64,000 nucleotides of DNA from an uncultured Halomonas sp. (GCF_947490095.1 NZ_CANLFS010000010.1:39732-103731); one strand, 5' to 3'; positions 28,064 through 37,671 are shown, counted from the stretch's first letter. Notes: generated by a model from the letters alone, not told the origin. Translations and numbers: made by a program.

Positions 28064-29425
28064 TCACTTTTCGGCCATCAAGGCCTCGATGGCGGAAACC
28101 GATTTCGGTACGGAGGCCGTCAACACGGTATGGCCCTCATCGGTCACCGCCACGTCATCCTCGATGCGAATGCCGAGGCCGCGGAAACCCTCGGGAATAT
28201 CCTCGTCATCGGGCACGTAGAGTCCCGGCTCCACGGTAAGCACCATGCCCGGTACCAATGGCCGAGGCTCGCCATCCCGGCGGTAGGCACCCACGTCATG
28301 GACGTCCAGCCCCAGCCAATGGGAGGTGGCGTGCAGATAGAAGCGCCGGTAACTCTCGTCGTCGATACGCGATTGAACGTCGCCCTCGAGCAGCCCCAGG
28401 TGGATCAGCCCGGCGGTAAGGCCACGCACCACCTCGGCATGAATCGCCGCCTGGGTGGTGCCGGGTCGAACCGCGGCCACCGCCCGCTCCTGAACCCCAA
28501 GCACCACCTCGTAGAGCGCCCGCTGGGCGTCGCTGAAGCGACCGTTGACCGGAAGGGTACGGGTGATATCGCCGGCATAGAGATCGAACTCGGCGCCGGC
28601 ATCGATCAGCACCAGGTCACCGTCCCGAAGCGGCGCACGATTCTCGATATAGTGCAGCACACAGGCATTGGCGCCGCCACCGACGATGCTGGCATAGGCC
28701 GGACCGCTGCCGCCCTGCCAGAGAAACTCATGTTCCAGTTCCGCCTGTAGCTGGTACTCCCGAAGCCCCGGGCGCACCGCACGCATGGCGCGCAAGTGGC
28801 CCCGGGCCGAGACCTCGGCGGCATGACCCAGCAGGGCGAGCTCGGCCCGACTCTTGACCAGCCGCGCCTCGTGAATCAGCGCCACCACATCGGCAAGGGC
28901 CTCGGGAGGACGCGCCCCGTGCCGTTGCCGAGCCACGAGGTCGGCGCGGACCGCCTCGGCCAGCCCTATCGCCTCGCCGCTGTCCAGCGCCAGATAGAGC
29001 GTGCGCCGCCCATCGAGTAGCGCGGCCAGGCGCGCGTCGCGCTCGGCGTTCTCGAAGGCCTGGTCGACACCATGCTCGCGAACGGCCCCCTCGGCCCCCA
29101 GGCGGAAACCGGTCCAGGCCTCCAGCGCCGGGTCGCGATCCTGGCAGAACAGTACGCTCTCTCCCTCGCCGCGCCCCGGCAGCAGCACCAGCAGGGCGTC
29201 CGGCTCGGGAAAGCCGGTGAGATAGTGAAAATCACTGTCCTGGCGAAAGGGGAATTCGCTGTCCCGCGAGCGGGTAACCAGGGACGCCCCCGGCATCAGC
29301 ACCGCGGCATCATCGGGCAGGGACGCCATCAACGCCTGGCGGCGCCATCGATACTCGGCAGTGGCGACCGGGGCCGGGCGCGGCAGGGCCTCGGGCAACG
29401 TCTCGGGCAACGTCTCGGACAACAT
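28064..29425 (-). CDS. pepP: Xaa-Pro aminopeptidase P
   Basis: PepP removes the N-terminal residue from peptides with proline in position two. The 453-residue protein has an N-terminal creatinase-like domain (about residues 20-190) and a pita-bread catalytic domain with the dinuclear metal ligands: Asp in DAGAEFDLYAGDITRTLP, His in HATSHWLGLDVHDVG, Glu in TVEPGLY, and Glu in GIRIEDDVAV. The ATG with AAGGAG was chosen. A longer reading frame upstream runs into ygfB in another frame and is not real. The N-terminus begins MLSETLPETLPEALP, a small peptide repeat encoded by a 12-base repeat. Confidence 0.95.
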   Translation of the reverse strand: MLSETLPETLPEALPRPAPVATAEYRWRRQALMASLPDDAAVLMPGASLVTRSRDSEFPFRQDSDFHYLTGFPEPDALLVLLPGRGEGESVLFCQDRDPALEAWTGFRLGAEGAVREHGVDQAFENAERDARLAALLDGRRTLYLALDSGEAIGLAEAVRADLVARQRHGARPPEALADVVALIHEARLVKSRAELALLGHAAEVSARGHLRAMRAVRPGLREYQLQAELEHEFLWQGGSGPAYASIVGGGANACVLHYIENRAPLRDGDLVLIDAGAEFDLYAGDITRTLPVNGRFSDAQRALYEVVLGVQERAVAAVRPGTTQAAIHAEVVRGLTAGLIHLGLLEGDVQSRIDDESYRRFYLHATSHWLGLDVHDVGAYRRDGEPRPLVPGMVLTVEPGLYVPDDEDIPEGFRGLGIRIEDDVAVTDEGHTVLTASVPKSVSAIEALMAEK

Positions 29426-29453
29426 GGGCACTCCTTGTCGGCGCTGGCGGCGT

Positions 29454-30032
29454 TCAGTGGCGCGTGGTGGACTCGGTATCCTCGACCTGGGGTTGGCCAG
29501 GGTGCTGCTCGGTATAGAGCAACATGGCCGCCATGCGGACGTGCTCGGCCAGGGCGAAGAGGTCGTCCTCGTTCTCGGCGCTCTCCTCGAGGTCGTCCGG
29601 CATGGCGGCGATGCCGCCCAGGTCTTCCAGCGCCTCGCGCAGCGACGTCGACCATGCCTCTCGAGGCGCCTCGCCGGCATCCTCGATGACTTCCAGAAAG
29701 CCCAGGGTCCACTCCTTGAGCCCCTGGGCACGCTCGCCGAGAGAGAAGAGCTCATCGGGCAGCAGCGGTTCATAGCCCAGCTCGCTGCCGGAGAGGGCCT
29801 CCAGGGTCTGGCGACGCCAGGCCAGGAAGCGCTCGGCGGACGGCTCATCGCGGGGCTGTTCGACGCCCAGCACGCCACATACCTCCGCAAGCCAGGCGGC
29901 GGGGTCGATATCGTGCATGGCGAGCTGGGCGCACAGTCGACCGTCGGTAAAGGCCGGCGACTGCATGCTGCCGTGGAGCAGGAAGAGGTCGGCGATGGTG
30001 GAAAAATCCTGGCGTTCGTCGATCAATGACAT
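29454..30032 (-). CDS. ygfB: UPF0149 family protein YgfB
   Basis: This 192-residue helical acidic protein belongs to the YgfB/UPF0149 family. The diagnostic parts are FLLHGSMQSPAFTDGRLCAQL (shortened here), CGVLGVEQP, GLKEWTLGFLEVI, and DDLFALAEHVRMAAMLLYTE. In Pseudomonas aeruginosa YgfB represses an amidase gene; elsewhere its role is unknown. It begins the ygfB-pepP-ubiH-ubiI operon and is divergent from zapA, as in E. coli. A longer in-frame extension upstream crosses the zapA promoter and was rejected. Confidence 0.93.
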   Translation of the reverse strand: MSLIDERQDFSTIADLFLLHGSMQSPAFTDGRLCAQLAMHDIDPAAWLAEVCGVLGVEQPRDEPSAERFLAWRRQTLEALSGSELGYEPLLPDELFSLGERAQGLKEWTLGFLEVIEDAGEAPREAWSTSLREALEDLGGIAAMPDDLEESAENEDDLFALAEHVRMAAMLLYTEQHPGQPQVEDTESTTRH

Positions 30033-30085
30033 GGGAACTCCATGGTGGCGGGGTGTGCGAAGATGGCGGCAATCCGCGCCGCGCG

Positions 30086-30115
30086 TTGACCCCTGGAGAA
30101 GGGGTCTCTTATAGT
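30086..30115 (+). promoter_or_regulatory. Probable sigma-70 promoter of zapA with an embedded dyad
   Basis: TTGACC and TATAGT are separated by 18 bases, a good sigma-70 match. The spacer holds the dyad GACCCC-N7-GGGGTC, which begins inside the -35 box and could be a protein-binding site. It lies about 90 bases upstream of zapA and 54 bases from the divergent ygfB start. Confidence 0.6.
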
Positions 30116-30207
30116 GGCGGGCCATGCGGTACTGACTGGATGTTAACGCATCGGCCCCCAGGGACGCGCGGCCAGCGTGACCTGCCGGGTCGAGCCGGAG
30201 CCCCCCG

Positions 30208-30507
30208 ATGAGCGATGCGACACGGCCGACCGCCGACATTACCCTGCTGGGACGCAGTTACATCATTGCCTGCCCCCCAGAGGAAGAAGCCAAGCTGGAG
30301 CGTGCGGCCCGCTACCTGGACCGTGCCATGACCAGCATTCATTCCCAGAATAACCTGCTGGGCAACGAGCGCATCGCCGTCATGGCGGCGCTCAACATCA
30401 CCCATGAGCTGCTGGAAGCGGTCGAAAGCCAGCGTGAGGGGGAGCGCAACCTGGATGCCCTGAGCGAACGCCTGGAGCGTGCCCTGGCCAATACCCAGCC
30501 GCGCTGA
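30208..30507 (+). CDS. zapA: Cell division protein ZapA
   Basis: ZapA binds FtsZ and bundles protofilaments at the division ring. The 99-residue protein has the family N-terminal strand region (VTLLGRSY-like ITLLGRSYIIACPPEE), then the central LERAARYLDRAMTSI and a C-terminal coiled coil from about residue 55 (ERIAVMAALNITHELLEA). Length and layout match E. coli ZapA. It precedes the 6S RNA gene and fau on the same strand, the conserved zapA-ssrS-fau order. Confidence 0.96.
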   Translation: MSDATRPTADITLLGRSYIIACPPEEEAKLERAARYLDRAMTSIHSQNNLLGNERIAVMAALNITHELLEAVESQREGERNLDALSERLERALANTQPR

Positions 30508-30526
30508 GCCCGATACCCGAAATCCA

Positions 30527-30556
30527 TTGGCCGCCTCCCTCGGGCTCTGATACGAT
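30527..30556 (+). promoter_or_regulatory. Probable promoter of 6S RNA
   Basis: TTGGCC and TACGAT are spaced by 18 bases, and the -10 ends seven bases before the first paired base of the 6S RNA stem. This fits the expected transcription start. Confidence 0.5.
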
Positions 30557-30562
30557 AAAGGC

Positions 30563-30744
30563 GTTCTCTGGGGTGTTTGCCAGTCGTTATAGTCCCTCGA
30601 GCCTATGCGCAGTACCCAGGGGGCCAAATGCTAGCCGGACCCGTGTGCATGTCCGTGCGTCGGAAAGCCTGACGGTTCGGCTGCGGCCACCCACCTTGAA
30701 CCAATGGGTTCAAGGGCCAGAACGACAGCGGCACTCTGGGGAAC
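30563..30744 (+). ncRNA. ssrS: 6S RNA
   Basis: 6S RNA mimics an open promoter and sequesters sigma-70 RNA polymerase in stationary phase. The 5' end (GTTCTCTGGGGTG) pairs along 13 bases, with G-U pairs, with the 3' end (CACTCTGGGGAAC), forming the closing stem. Inside, CACCTTGAACCAA and GGTTCAAGG form the conserved nine-pair hairpin with an AATG loop found in E. coli 6S RNA. The length of about 182 bases and the position between zapA and fau are both typical. The fau start codon is nine bases after the stem, so the two are probably processed from one transcript. Confidence 0.92.
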
Positions 30745-30753
30745 CTCGTCCAC

Positions 30754-31398
30754 ATGATCCATCTCATGCCGACACCCGCCGCACCCCTTTCTCTTGCCAG
30801 CGTCCATGGCTCGCGCCGTGAGCTGCGTCGCGAATTGCGCCGTCGCCGTCGGTCCCTGACGCCCGAGCAGCGCCGACTCGCCGACCAGCGCCTGTGCCGC
30901 CAGCTCAGACGCCTGCCCGAAGTACAACGCGCCCGCCGCGTGGCGCTCTATCTGCCCAACGACGGCGAGATCGACCCCACGCCCCTGATCGACTGGTTCC
31001 GGCAACGCGGCGCCCGTACCTATCTGCCGGTTCTCCGGCCGCTTTCCGACAATCGGCTGTGGTTCGTGCACTACCATGCCCATACGCCCATGGTCCGCAA
31101 TCGCTTCGGCATCGCCGAGCCCGCCACACGCCACGGCGCCCATCGCGCACGGCGACTGGCCCCCTGGGCCCTGGACCTGATCCTGTTGCCACTGGTGGGC
31201 TTCGACGACGCCGGCCAACGGATGGGGATGGGCGGCGGCTTCTACGATCGCACCCTGGCCTTCACCCGCCGCCCGGGGCCGCGCCCGCGCCTGATAGGCC
31301 TGGCCCATGACTGTCAGCGAGTCGACTCCCTGCCGACCGCGTCATGGGACGTGCCGCTCGACGCCATCGTCAGCGATATCAGGCGGGTGCGCCCCTGA
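30754..31398 (+). CDS. fau: 5-formyltetrahydrofolate cyclo-ligase
   Basis: This enzyme (YgfA) converts 5-formyltetrahydrofolate to 5,10-methenyltetrahydrofolate with ATP. The 214-residue protein has the basic N-terminal helix with ELRRELRRRRRSLTPEQ, the RRVALYLPNDGEIDPTPL segment, LILLPLVGFDDAG, and the ATP-binding loop MGMGGGFYDRTL. In E. coli the gene is called fau and contributes to persistence. The possible ribosome site lies in the 3' strand of the 6S RNA stem. A second ATG four codons later is possible. Confidence 0.94.
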   Translation: MIHLMPTPAAPLSLASVHGSRRELRRELRRRRRSLTPEQRRLADQRLCRQLRRLPEVQRARRVALYLPNDGEIDPTPLIDWFRQRGARTYLPVLRPLSDNRLWFVHYHAHTPMVRNRFGIAEPATRHGAHRARRLAPWALDLILLPLVGFDDAGQRMGMGGGFYDRTLAFTRRPGPRPRLIGLAHDCQRVDSLPTASWDVPLDAIVSDIRRVRP

Positions 31399-31443
31399 TG
31401 CGCTAGCCCAGGAGCGCGCACGGACCGGCGCCCCTTTGAGCCC

Positions 31444-32958
31444 TCAGGCCATGAAGAGCCGGTAGGCGGGGTTATCGGACTCCTTCCAGTAGCGGTAGCC
31501 GATGGCATCGAAGTACTCCTCGACGTGGGAGCGATCGCCATTGGGCACCTGCATGCCCACCAGTACCCGGCCGTAGGCGGCACCGTGGTTCCGGTAGTGA
31601 AACAGCGAGATGTTCCAGTCATGGGGCAGGTGGGTAAGAAAGTTCATCAGCGCCCCCGGGCGCTCCGGAAACTCGAAGCGGTAGACTTCCTCCTCGAACT
31701 GCTGCTGGGGGCGCCCCCCTCCCAGGTGGCGAATATGCAGCTTGGCCAGCTCGTTATCGGTGAGGTCCTCCACCGAATAGTCGGCCTCACGCAGCCTGTC
31801 GATCACCGCCTGACGATCCTCGCCGCCGGGCTTCACCTGTACACCGACGAAGATGTGCGCATTCTCCGGGTCGGCATAGCGATAGCTGAACTCGGTGACC
31901 ATGCGTTTGCCGATGGTCTTGCAGAACTTCTTGAAACTGCCGGGTCGCTCGCGGATGGTCACGGCCAGGATCGCCTCGCGCTGCTCGCCGAGCTCGGTGC
32001 GTTCGGCGATATGCTGGAGGCGATCGAAGTTGGTGTTGGCCCCGGAGTTGATGCACAGCAGCGTCTGTCCCTCGACGCCGGTCTGTTGAATATACTTCTT
32101 GAGGCCCGCCAGGGAGAGGGCACCGGAGGTCTCGGAGACCGCCCGAGTCTCCTCGAAGATATCCTTGACCGCCGCACACATCTCGTCGGTGGTGACGGTG
32201 ACGATCTCATCGACCAGCTCACGGGCGATATCGAAGGGCACCTTGCCGACCTGGGCCACGGCCACCCCCTCGGCGAAGACGCCCACCTGGTCGAGCGTGA
32301 CTCGCTTGCCCGCCTCGAGCGCCGCCTTGAAGCTGGCGCTATCCTCGGCCTCGACGCCGATCACCTTGATATCCGGGCGCAGATACTTGACGTAGGCCGC
32401 CACGCCGGCGATCAGGCCGCCGCCGCCGACCGGCACGAAGATGGCATCCAGCGAACCGGCATGCTGACGCAGGATCTCCACGGCGATGGTGCCCTGGCCC
32501 GCCACCACATCGATATCATCGAAGGGCGGGATATAGGTATAACCGTGCTCCTCGATCAGCGTCTGTGCATGCTCGGCCGCCTCGGCGAAGGCATCCCCCT
32601 TGAGCACCACCTTGGCCCCCCGGGCTCGCACCGCCTGTACCTTGATATCGGGCGTGATGCGCGGCATCACGATGGTCGCCTTGACGCCCATCTGCTTTGC
32701 CGCCATCGCCAGGCCCTGGGCATGGTTACCGGCCGAGGCCGCGATGACGCCCTTGGCCTTCTGCTTGTCACTAAGCAGGGACATCTTGTTATAGGCACCG
32801 CGGATCTTGAAGGAGTGGACCGGCTGCAGGTCCTCACGCTTGATCAGGATGGTGTTGTTGAACCGGCGGGAGAGAAAGGGAGCAGGCGAGATGGGGGTTT
32901 CCCGGGCGGCTTCATAGACCCGGGCCTGGAGAATTTTCTTGACGGTAGCTTCGAGCAT
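31444..32958 (-). CDS. ilvA: Threonine ammonia-lyase, biosynthetic
   Basis: IlvA deaminates threonine to 2-oxobutanoate for isoleucine synthesis. The N-terminal PLP domain has the Schiff-base lysine in HSFKIRGAYNKMSLL and the glycine loop VPVGGGGLIAGVA. The C-terminal part (about residues 330-504) has two ACT-like regulatory domains, the first beginning AILAVTIRERPGSFKKF and the second YRFEFPERPGALMNFL. This is the isoleucine-inhibited form, not the catabolic one. The start MLEATVKKILQARVYEAA fits the family; an upstream start is not supported. It is divergent from rpiA, a neighbour pair also seen in Pseudomonas. Confidence 0.97.
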   Translation of the reverse strand: MLEATVKKILQARVYEAARETPISPAPFLSRRFNNTILIKREDLQPVHSFKIRGAYNKMSLLSDKQKAKGVIAASAGNHAQGLAMAAKQMGVKATIVMPRITPDIKVQAVRARGAKVVLKGDAFAEAAEHAQTLIEEHGYTYIPPFDDIDVVAGQGTIAVEILRQHAGSLDAIFVPVGGGGLIAGVAAYVKYLRPDIKVIGVEAEDSASFKAALEAGKRVTLDQVGVFAEGVAVAQVGKVPFDIARELVDEIVTVTTDEMCAAVKDIFEETRAVSETSGALSLAGLKKYIQQTGVEGQTLLCINSGANTNFDRLQHIAERTELGEQREAILAVTIRERPGSFKKFCKTIGKRMVTEFSYRYADPENAHIFVGVQVKPGGEDRQAVIDRLREADYSVEDLTDNELAKLHIRHLGGGRPQQQFEEEVYRFEFPERPGALMNFLTHLPHDWNISLFHYRNHGAAYGRVLVGMQVPNGDRSHVEEYFDAIGYRYWKESDNPAYRLFMA

Positions 32959-33063
32959 CCTGATATCCCAGAGGCGTGACGCGAGAGGACGCAGCATGAA
33001 TGCTGCAGTGCGGGGAACCCTTATTGTTATCATCTACACGGGCTCAGCGTCCAGCAGCGGGCA

Positions 33064-33092
33064 TCGGCAGGCGGGGCCGGCTGGCCTATAAT
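33064..33092 (+). promoter_or_regulatory. Probable promoter of rpiA
   Basis: A perfect TATAAT -10 follows a weak -35 (TCGGCA) after 17 bases. It lies 64 bases upstream of the rpiA start, in the ilvA-rpiA divergent region. Confidence 0.55.
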
Positions 33093-33156
33093 GACGGTCC
33101 CTTGTACACCGACTCCGTCCACATCACTCCACTCATACTCCCAGGAAGAACGCCCC

Positions 33157-33846
33157 ATGACCCAGGCCTGCCTATCCCAAGACCAGCTCAAGGAGGCCGT
33201 CGCCGCGGCCGCCATCGACGAGGTTCGCCCCCATCTGCATCGCGACACCGTGCTCGGTATCGGCACCGGCTCCACGGCCAACCGCTTCATCGACCGTTTG
33301 GCCGAACTGCGTCACGACTTCGCCGGCACCGTGGCCAGCTCCGAGGCCAGCGCCGAACGGCTACGCGGCCATGGCATCGAGGTCTTCGAGCTCAACTCCG
33401 TGGGCACGGTGCCCTTCTATATCGACGGTGCCGACGAAGTGAACACTCACTTACATATGATCAAGGGCGGAGGCGCGGCACTGACACGCGAGAAAGTGGT
33501 GGCGGCCTGTGCCGAAACATTCATCTGCATCGCCGACGCCTCCAAGCGCGTCGACCGCCTGGGCGACTTCCCGCTGCCGGTGGAGGTCATCCCCATGGCC
33601 CGCTCCTATGTGGCCCGGGAGCTCGTCAAACTGGGTGCCGACCCGGTCTACCGAGAGGGGGTGGTCACCGATAACGGCAACCAGATCATCGACTGCTTTG
33701 AGTTCATGATCGACGACCCGGTGGCCATGGAGGCACGCCTCAACGCCATCGTCGGCCTGGTCACCAATGGCCTGTTCGCCGCCCGGGGCGCCGACGTGCT
33801 GCTGCTGGGTGGCGATCAGGGCGTGGAGCGTCTTATTCCCGCCTGA
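33157..33846 (+). CDS. rpiA: Ribose-5-phosphate isomerase A
   Basis: RpiA interconverts ribose 5-phosphate and ribulose 5-phosphate in the pentose phosphate pathway. The phosphate loop [16 protein letters not shown], the [15 protein letters not shown] stretch, the catalytic [17 protein letters not shown] with Asp and Lys, and the Glu of ALTREKVVA are all present. Length (229 residues) is as expected. The ATG was chosen by alignment with other RpiA proteins; a longer frame upstream is not conserved. The next gene, waaA, is convergent. Confidence 0.96.
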   Translation: MTQACLSQDQLKEAVAAAAIDEVRPHLHRDTVLGIGTGSTANRFIDRLAELRHDFAGTVASSEASAERLRGHGIEVFELNSVGTVPFYIDGADEVNTHLHMIKGGGAALTREKVVAACAETFICIADASKRVDRLGDFPLPVEVIPMARSYVARELVKLGADPVYREGVVTDNGNQIIDCFEFMIDDPVAMEARLNAIVGLVTNGLFAARGADVLLLGGDQGVERLIPA

Positions 33847-33870
33847 CAGGCCTCAAAGGTCAGTGGGCGC

Positions 33871-35148
33871 TTACTTCGCCGCTAATAGCGTGCCCAGGCC
33901 CTCGAGGGTCTTTACGAGGGCGCCCCGATTGGCGGCTACCACGCCACGCCCGGCCTCGCCGAGGCGATGACACTCGGCGGGGTCGGCAAACAGCCTGATC
34001 AACGCCTCGCCGAGGCCTTCTCCATCGGGCGCCTCTACCAGGGCATCGGCGGCGCGCAGCACCGCGGCCACATCGGCGAAGTTCGCCAGCTCGGGGCCGC
34101 TGAGCACCGGCACTCCCTGGGCCGCGGGCTCGAGCAGGTTATGCCCCCCGACCGGCACCAGGCTGCCGCCGACGAAGGCCAGGTCGGCCGCCCCATAGAG
34201 CGCCGTGAGCTCCCCCATGGTATCGGCCAGATAGACCGAGGTGGCGTCGCGAGGTGGCCGGCCCTGCGAGCGCCGAACCGTCGCCTGGCCCAGGCGCTCG
34301 CAGAGACTCGCCACCTCGTCGAAGCGCTGGGGATGACGCGGCACCAGCACCAGCAGCGCCTCGGGGTAGCGCCGACGCACCAGCGCATGGGCGGCCAGTA
34401 TCTGCGCCTCCTCGCCTTCGTGGGTGGAGCCCGCCACCCAGACATGTCGCCGACCCAGCTGCCGACGCAAGCGCTTACTTACCCCCAAGGCCTCGTCATC
34501 AGCAGCGACATCGAACTTCAATGAGCCCACCACGGTGGTGCGCGAGGCCGGCATGCCCAGTTCGGCGAAGCGCGCGGCATCCTCGGCGGACTTGGCCGCC
34601 AGCCAGTCGACGCCGCCCAGCGCCTCGCGCATCAGCGGACGCAGCCGCCGATAACCATCCAGGGCACGCTCAGAGAGCCGGCCGTTGACCACCGCCACCG
34701 GTATACCGCCACGACGGCAGGCGTGGAGCAGGTTGGGCCACAGCTCGGTCTCGAAGAACAACGCCAGCTCGGGGCGCAGGCGCTCGACGAAGCGCGCCGC
34801 CGCGCGGGGGAAATCCAGGGGCACGAAGCGATGGGCCAGCCGGCCATCCCCGCGCCCCTCTGCCAGGGCACGCAGGCGCTCGGCACCGGTGGCGGTCATG
34901 GTGGTCACGGTCAAGGCGTGACCCGGATAGCGTGCGAGCAACGCATCGATCAATGGCCTGGCCGCCTGGACCTCGCCCACCGAGGCGCAGTGCAGCCATA
35001 GCATGCGCACGTCGGAGGGTGTCTCGGGTATGCGCCCCAGGCGCAACGGCCTGGGGTCAGTAAGCGCATGCTCACGACGCAGGCGCCGCCATATCAGGGG
35101 AGCGGCCAGATGCAGCGCCGCGGAATAGGCCTGCCGGGGCCAGCCCAT
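33871..35148 (-). CDS. waaA: 3-deoxy-D-manno-octulosonic acid (Kdo) transferase
   Basis: WaaA transfers Kdo from CMP-Kdo to lipid IVA at the inner membrane. The 425-residue GT-B protein has an N-terminal membrane-associated helix, the catalytic glutamate in WLHCASVGEVQAA, ELALFFETELWPNLLHA, and the CMP-Kdo-binding segment SLVPVGGHNLLEPAAQG. The nearby kdkA and opsX genes suggest a core with a phosphorylated single Kdo, as in Haemophilus; whether this WaaA adds one or two residues cannot be told from sequence. Its ATG overlaps the hldE stop (TGATG), so translation is coupled. Confidence 0.95.
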   Translation of the reverse strand: MGWPRQAYSAALHLAAPLIWRRLRREHALTDPRPLRLGRIPETPSDVRMLWLHCASVGEVQAARPLIDALLARYPGHALTVTTMTATGAERLRALAEGRGDGRLAHRFVPLDFPRAAARFVERLRPELALFFETELWPNLLHACRRGGIPVAVVNGRLSERALDGYRRLRPLMREALGGVDWLAAKSAEDAARFAELGMPASRTTVVGSLKFDVAADDEALGVSKRLRRQLGRRHVWVAGSTHEGEEAQILAAHALVRRRYPEALLVLVPRHPQRFDEVASLCERLGQATVRRSQGRPPRDATSVYLADTMGELTALYGAADLAFVGGSLVPVGGHNLLEPAAQGVPVLSGPELANFADVAAVLRAADALVEAPDGEGLGEALIRLFADPAECHRLGEAGRGVVAANRGALVKTLEGLGTLLAAK

Positions 35149-36578
35149 CAGCTCTCGCGATCGAGGATGGTGGAGATCATCGCCGTGGTGGAGACGCCAT
35201 CCTCGAAGCCCAGCACCCGCACCTCGCCCCCGGCGTCGAGCACGGCCTGGCCGCCGGCAATCTCCTCGGGTCGATAGTCGCCCCCCTTGACCAGCACATC
35301 CGGCAACACCGCCTCGATCAGCCGCTGGGGGGTCTGCTCGCCGAAGGCGACGACCCAGTCCACCGCTCCTAGGCCGGCGAGCACCTGCATGCGACGCGCC
35401 AGGGGGTTAATGGGCCGCTTGGGGCCCTTGAGGCGGGCGATGGAAGCATCATCGTTGACCGCCACGACGAGCCGGTCACCGAGCCTTCGCGCCTGCTCCA
35501 GATAGGCCACATGACCGGCGTGGAGAATGTCGAAGCAGCCGTTGGTCATCACCACTCTCTCGCCACGGGCCTGGGCGGCACGCACCGCCTCGATCAGCGG
35601 TGGCTCCTCGATCACTCCGAACTCCGCCAGCTTGTCGCCATGCAGGGCGGTATAGAGCTCGGCGATGGACAGGGTCGCCGTCCCCGGCTTCCCCACCACT
35701 AGGCCGGCGGCCAGGTTGGCCAGGGTCATCGCCTCGGGGAAGCCATGGCCGGCCGCCAGGGCCAGCCCCAGTACGCCGATCACGGTATCGCCGGCACCGG
35801 TGACGTCATAGACCTCCCGGGCGCGAGTGGGCAGGTGCAGCGGGTCATGCCCCTCGCGGATCAGGGTAATCCCCTTCTCGCTGCGGGTGATAAGCAGCGC
35901 CTCGAGTTCCAGCTCGGCACGCAGGGCCTCTCCCCTCTCGGCGAGTTCGGCATCGTCACGGCAATGCCCCATCACGGCCTCGAACTCGACCAGGTTGGGG
36001 GTGATGACGCTGGCCCCGCGATAGCGCGAGAAATCACGCCCCTTGGGGTCCACCAGCACTCGCTTGCCGCTGGCACGCACCAGGGCGATCAGGTCCTCGA
36101 CGCGGTTCAGGGTGCCCTTGCCATAGTCGGAAAGGATCACCAGGTCGCTCTCGGGCAGCGCGGCCTCCACGCGCTCCAGCAGCCCGGAAGTGTCCGCATC
36201 GCCCAGCCCCTCCTCGAAGTCGAGGCGGATCAGCTGCTGGTTGCGGCTCATCACGCGAAGCTTGGTGATCGTGGGCACACCCGGGCTGCGCTGGAAGTGA
36301 GTACTCACTCCGGCGTCTTCCAGGCGGCCGACCAGGCGGTCGGCGTTGTCATCATCGCCCACCAGGCCGGACAGCGCGGCATGGGCCCCCAGGGAAGAGA
36401 TGTTCAACGCCACGTTGGCGGCCCCCCCGGGACGGTCTTCGCTCTCCTCGACGCGCACCACCGGCACCGGCGCCTCGGGAGAAATACGCGAGGTACCGCC
36501 ATGCCAGTAGCGGTCGAGCATGACATCGCCCACCACCAGCAGGCGGGAATGCTCCAGGGCAGTCAGATCAAGTCTCAT
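35148..36578 (-). CDS. hldE: Bifunctional heptose-7-phosphate kinase / heptose-1-phosphate adenylyltransferase
   Basis: HldE catalyses two steps of ADP-heptose synthesis. The N-terminal PfkB-type kinase domain (about residues 1-320) has [20 protein letters not shown] and the anion-hole motif [13 protein letters not shown]. The C-terminal cytidylyltransferase-like domain (about 345-476) has [20 protein letters not shown] and [12 protein letters not shown]. Both domains are intact at the normal total length of 476. It overlaps opsX upstream by 11 bases and waaA downstream, forming a three-gene inner-core operon. Confidence 0.97.
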   Translation of the reverse strand: MRLDLTALEHSRLLVVGDVMLDRYWHGGTSRISPEAPVPVVRVEESEDRPGGAANVALNISSLGAHAALSGLVGDDDNADRLVGRLEDAGVSTHFQRSPGVPTITKLRVMSRNQQLIRLDFEEGLGDADTSGLLERVEAALPESDLVILSDYGKGTLNRVEDLIALVRASGKRVLVDPKGRDFSRYRGASVITPNLVEFEAVMGHCRDDAELAERGEALRAELELEALLITRSEKGITLIREGHDPLHLPTRAREVYDVTGAGDTVIGVLGLALAAGHGFPEAMTLANLAAGLVVGKPGTATLSIAELYTALHGDKLAEFGVIEEPPLIEAVRAAQARGERVVMTNGCFDILHAGHVAYLEQARRLGDRLVVAVNDDASIARLKGPKRPINPLARRMQVLAGLGAVDWVVAFGEQTPQRLIEAVLPDVLVKGGDYRPEEIAGGQAVLDAGGEVRVLGFEDGVSTTAMISTILDRES

Positions 36579-37671
36579 CGTCGGCTGGCGTCCTTTCCAT
36601 GGGGTGGTCGGCGGCGTAGCGCAGAGCCGCCTCGAGGCGCTCGATCACGTCATCGGTACGAATCAGCGACATGGCATCGGGGTGGCGGACCCGCTGGCCC
36701 CAGGAGACCGCTTCGGTCTCCTTGTGCAGATAGGTGCGCACCGCCTGAGGATAGCGATTGACCACGAAGTCGCGCCAGCGGTACGGCGCGGCACGGTCGG
36801 GATTGGTGGTGGCGTAGAGCCCCACGGTGGGCGTATTCAGCGCATTGGCCATATGCACGGGCCCCGAGTCCGGGGCGATGACGGCCTCGGCGGCATCGAT
36901 CAGCGCCAGCAGCCCCTTGAGAGAGGTCTCGCCGATGGCATCGATCACCGCCTCGGCCGGACACAGGGCCTGGATACGCTCCCCTATCTCCCGCTCCTGG
37001 GTACTGCCCCCACCGGTCAGCACCGTGCACAGGCCATGCTGCTCCCAGGCGTGCTGGGCCACGGCGGCATACCCCTCGGCGGACCAGTTGCGGAAGTTAC
37101 GCAGCCGCGGGTTGGCACAGGGACTCATCAGCAGATAACGCGCATCGCCGGTGAAAGAACGCGCCTCATCATGAGCACTGGCAGGGATCGCCAGATTCCA
37201 CTCGAGGCTCAGGTCCTCGACCCCCATCAGCCGGGCGAAATCGAGAAACGACTCCAGCACATGGGCGCGGGGATGAGGCGCCAGCCGGCGATGGGTGAAC
37301 CAGTGCTGGGCATCCTTGGCGCGAGCCTTGTCGTATCCCACCCGGACGTCGGCCTTGAGGCCCAGAGAGAGCGCACTGGCCCGCAGCGCCTGCTGCATGT
37401 GCAGCAGCACGTCGAAACGGGTATCGGACAGCTCCCGCCACAGGGCACGCATGCCTGCCAGGCCGCTGGCCTTGTCATAGACCACGAACTCGACCCCGGA
37501 GAGGCCCGCCAGTAGACTGTGCTCGGCCTTGCCGACGATCCAGGTGATGCGCGCCTCGGGCCACTGGCGCTGCAGGGCGCGAATTGTTGGCACCAGGTTA
37601 CAGACATCACCCAGGGCGGAGAGTCGCAGCACGCCGATATGGCGCGGTTGGACGGGCAGAGGATGCTTCAT
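36568..37671 (-). CDS. opsX: OpsX-type heptosyltransferase I (GT9)
   Basis: This 367-residue GT-B protein of family GT9 begins with the acceptor-side ICILRLSAIGDV-like motif ([18 protein letters not shown]) and carries the ADP-heptose site [20 protein letters not shown]. It resembles Haemophilus OpsX more than E. coli WaaC, for example in ISWVMGK-like [20 protein letters not shown] and [11 protein letters not shown]. OpsX adds the first heptose to a phosphorylated Kdo, and the adjacent kdkA supplies that phosphate. The ATG shares the sequence CATG with the divergent kdkA start. An alternative upstream ATG 12 codons away would overlap kdkA by 38 bases. Confidence 0.88.
   Translation of the reverse strand: MKHPLPVQPRHIGVLRLSALGDVCNLVPTIRALQRQWPEARITWIVGKAEHSLLAGLSGVEFVVYDKASGLAGMRALWRELSDTRFDVLLHMQQALRASALSLGLKADVRVGYDKARAKDAQHWFTHRRLAPHPRAHVLESFLDFARLMGVEDLSLEWNLAIPASAHDEARSFTGDARYLLMSPCANPRLRNFRNWSAEGYAAVAQHAWEQHGLCTVLTGGGSTQEREIGERIQALCPAEAVIDAIGETSLKGLLALIDAAEAVIAPDSGPVHMANALNTPTVGLYATTNPDRAAPYRWRDFVVNRYPQAVRTYLHKETEAVSWGQRVRHPDAMSLIRTDDVIERLEAALRYAADHPMERTPADDET

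Noticed and set aside
28064..29890. pepP with a 155-residue N-terminal extension
   Set aside because: The extension overlaps ygfB in another frame and is compositionally odd; the internal ATG has AAGGAG and matches family N-termini.
31525..32979. 484-codon open frame opposite ilvA
   Set aside because: Antisense shadow of a well-conserved enzyme gene, with no recognisable domain.
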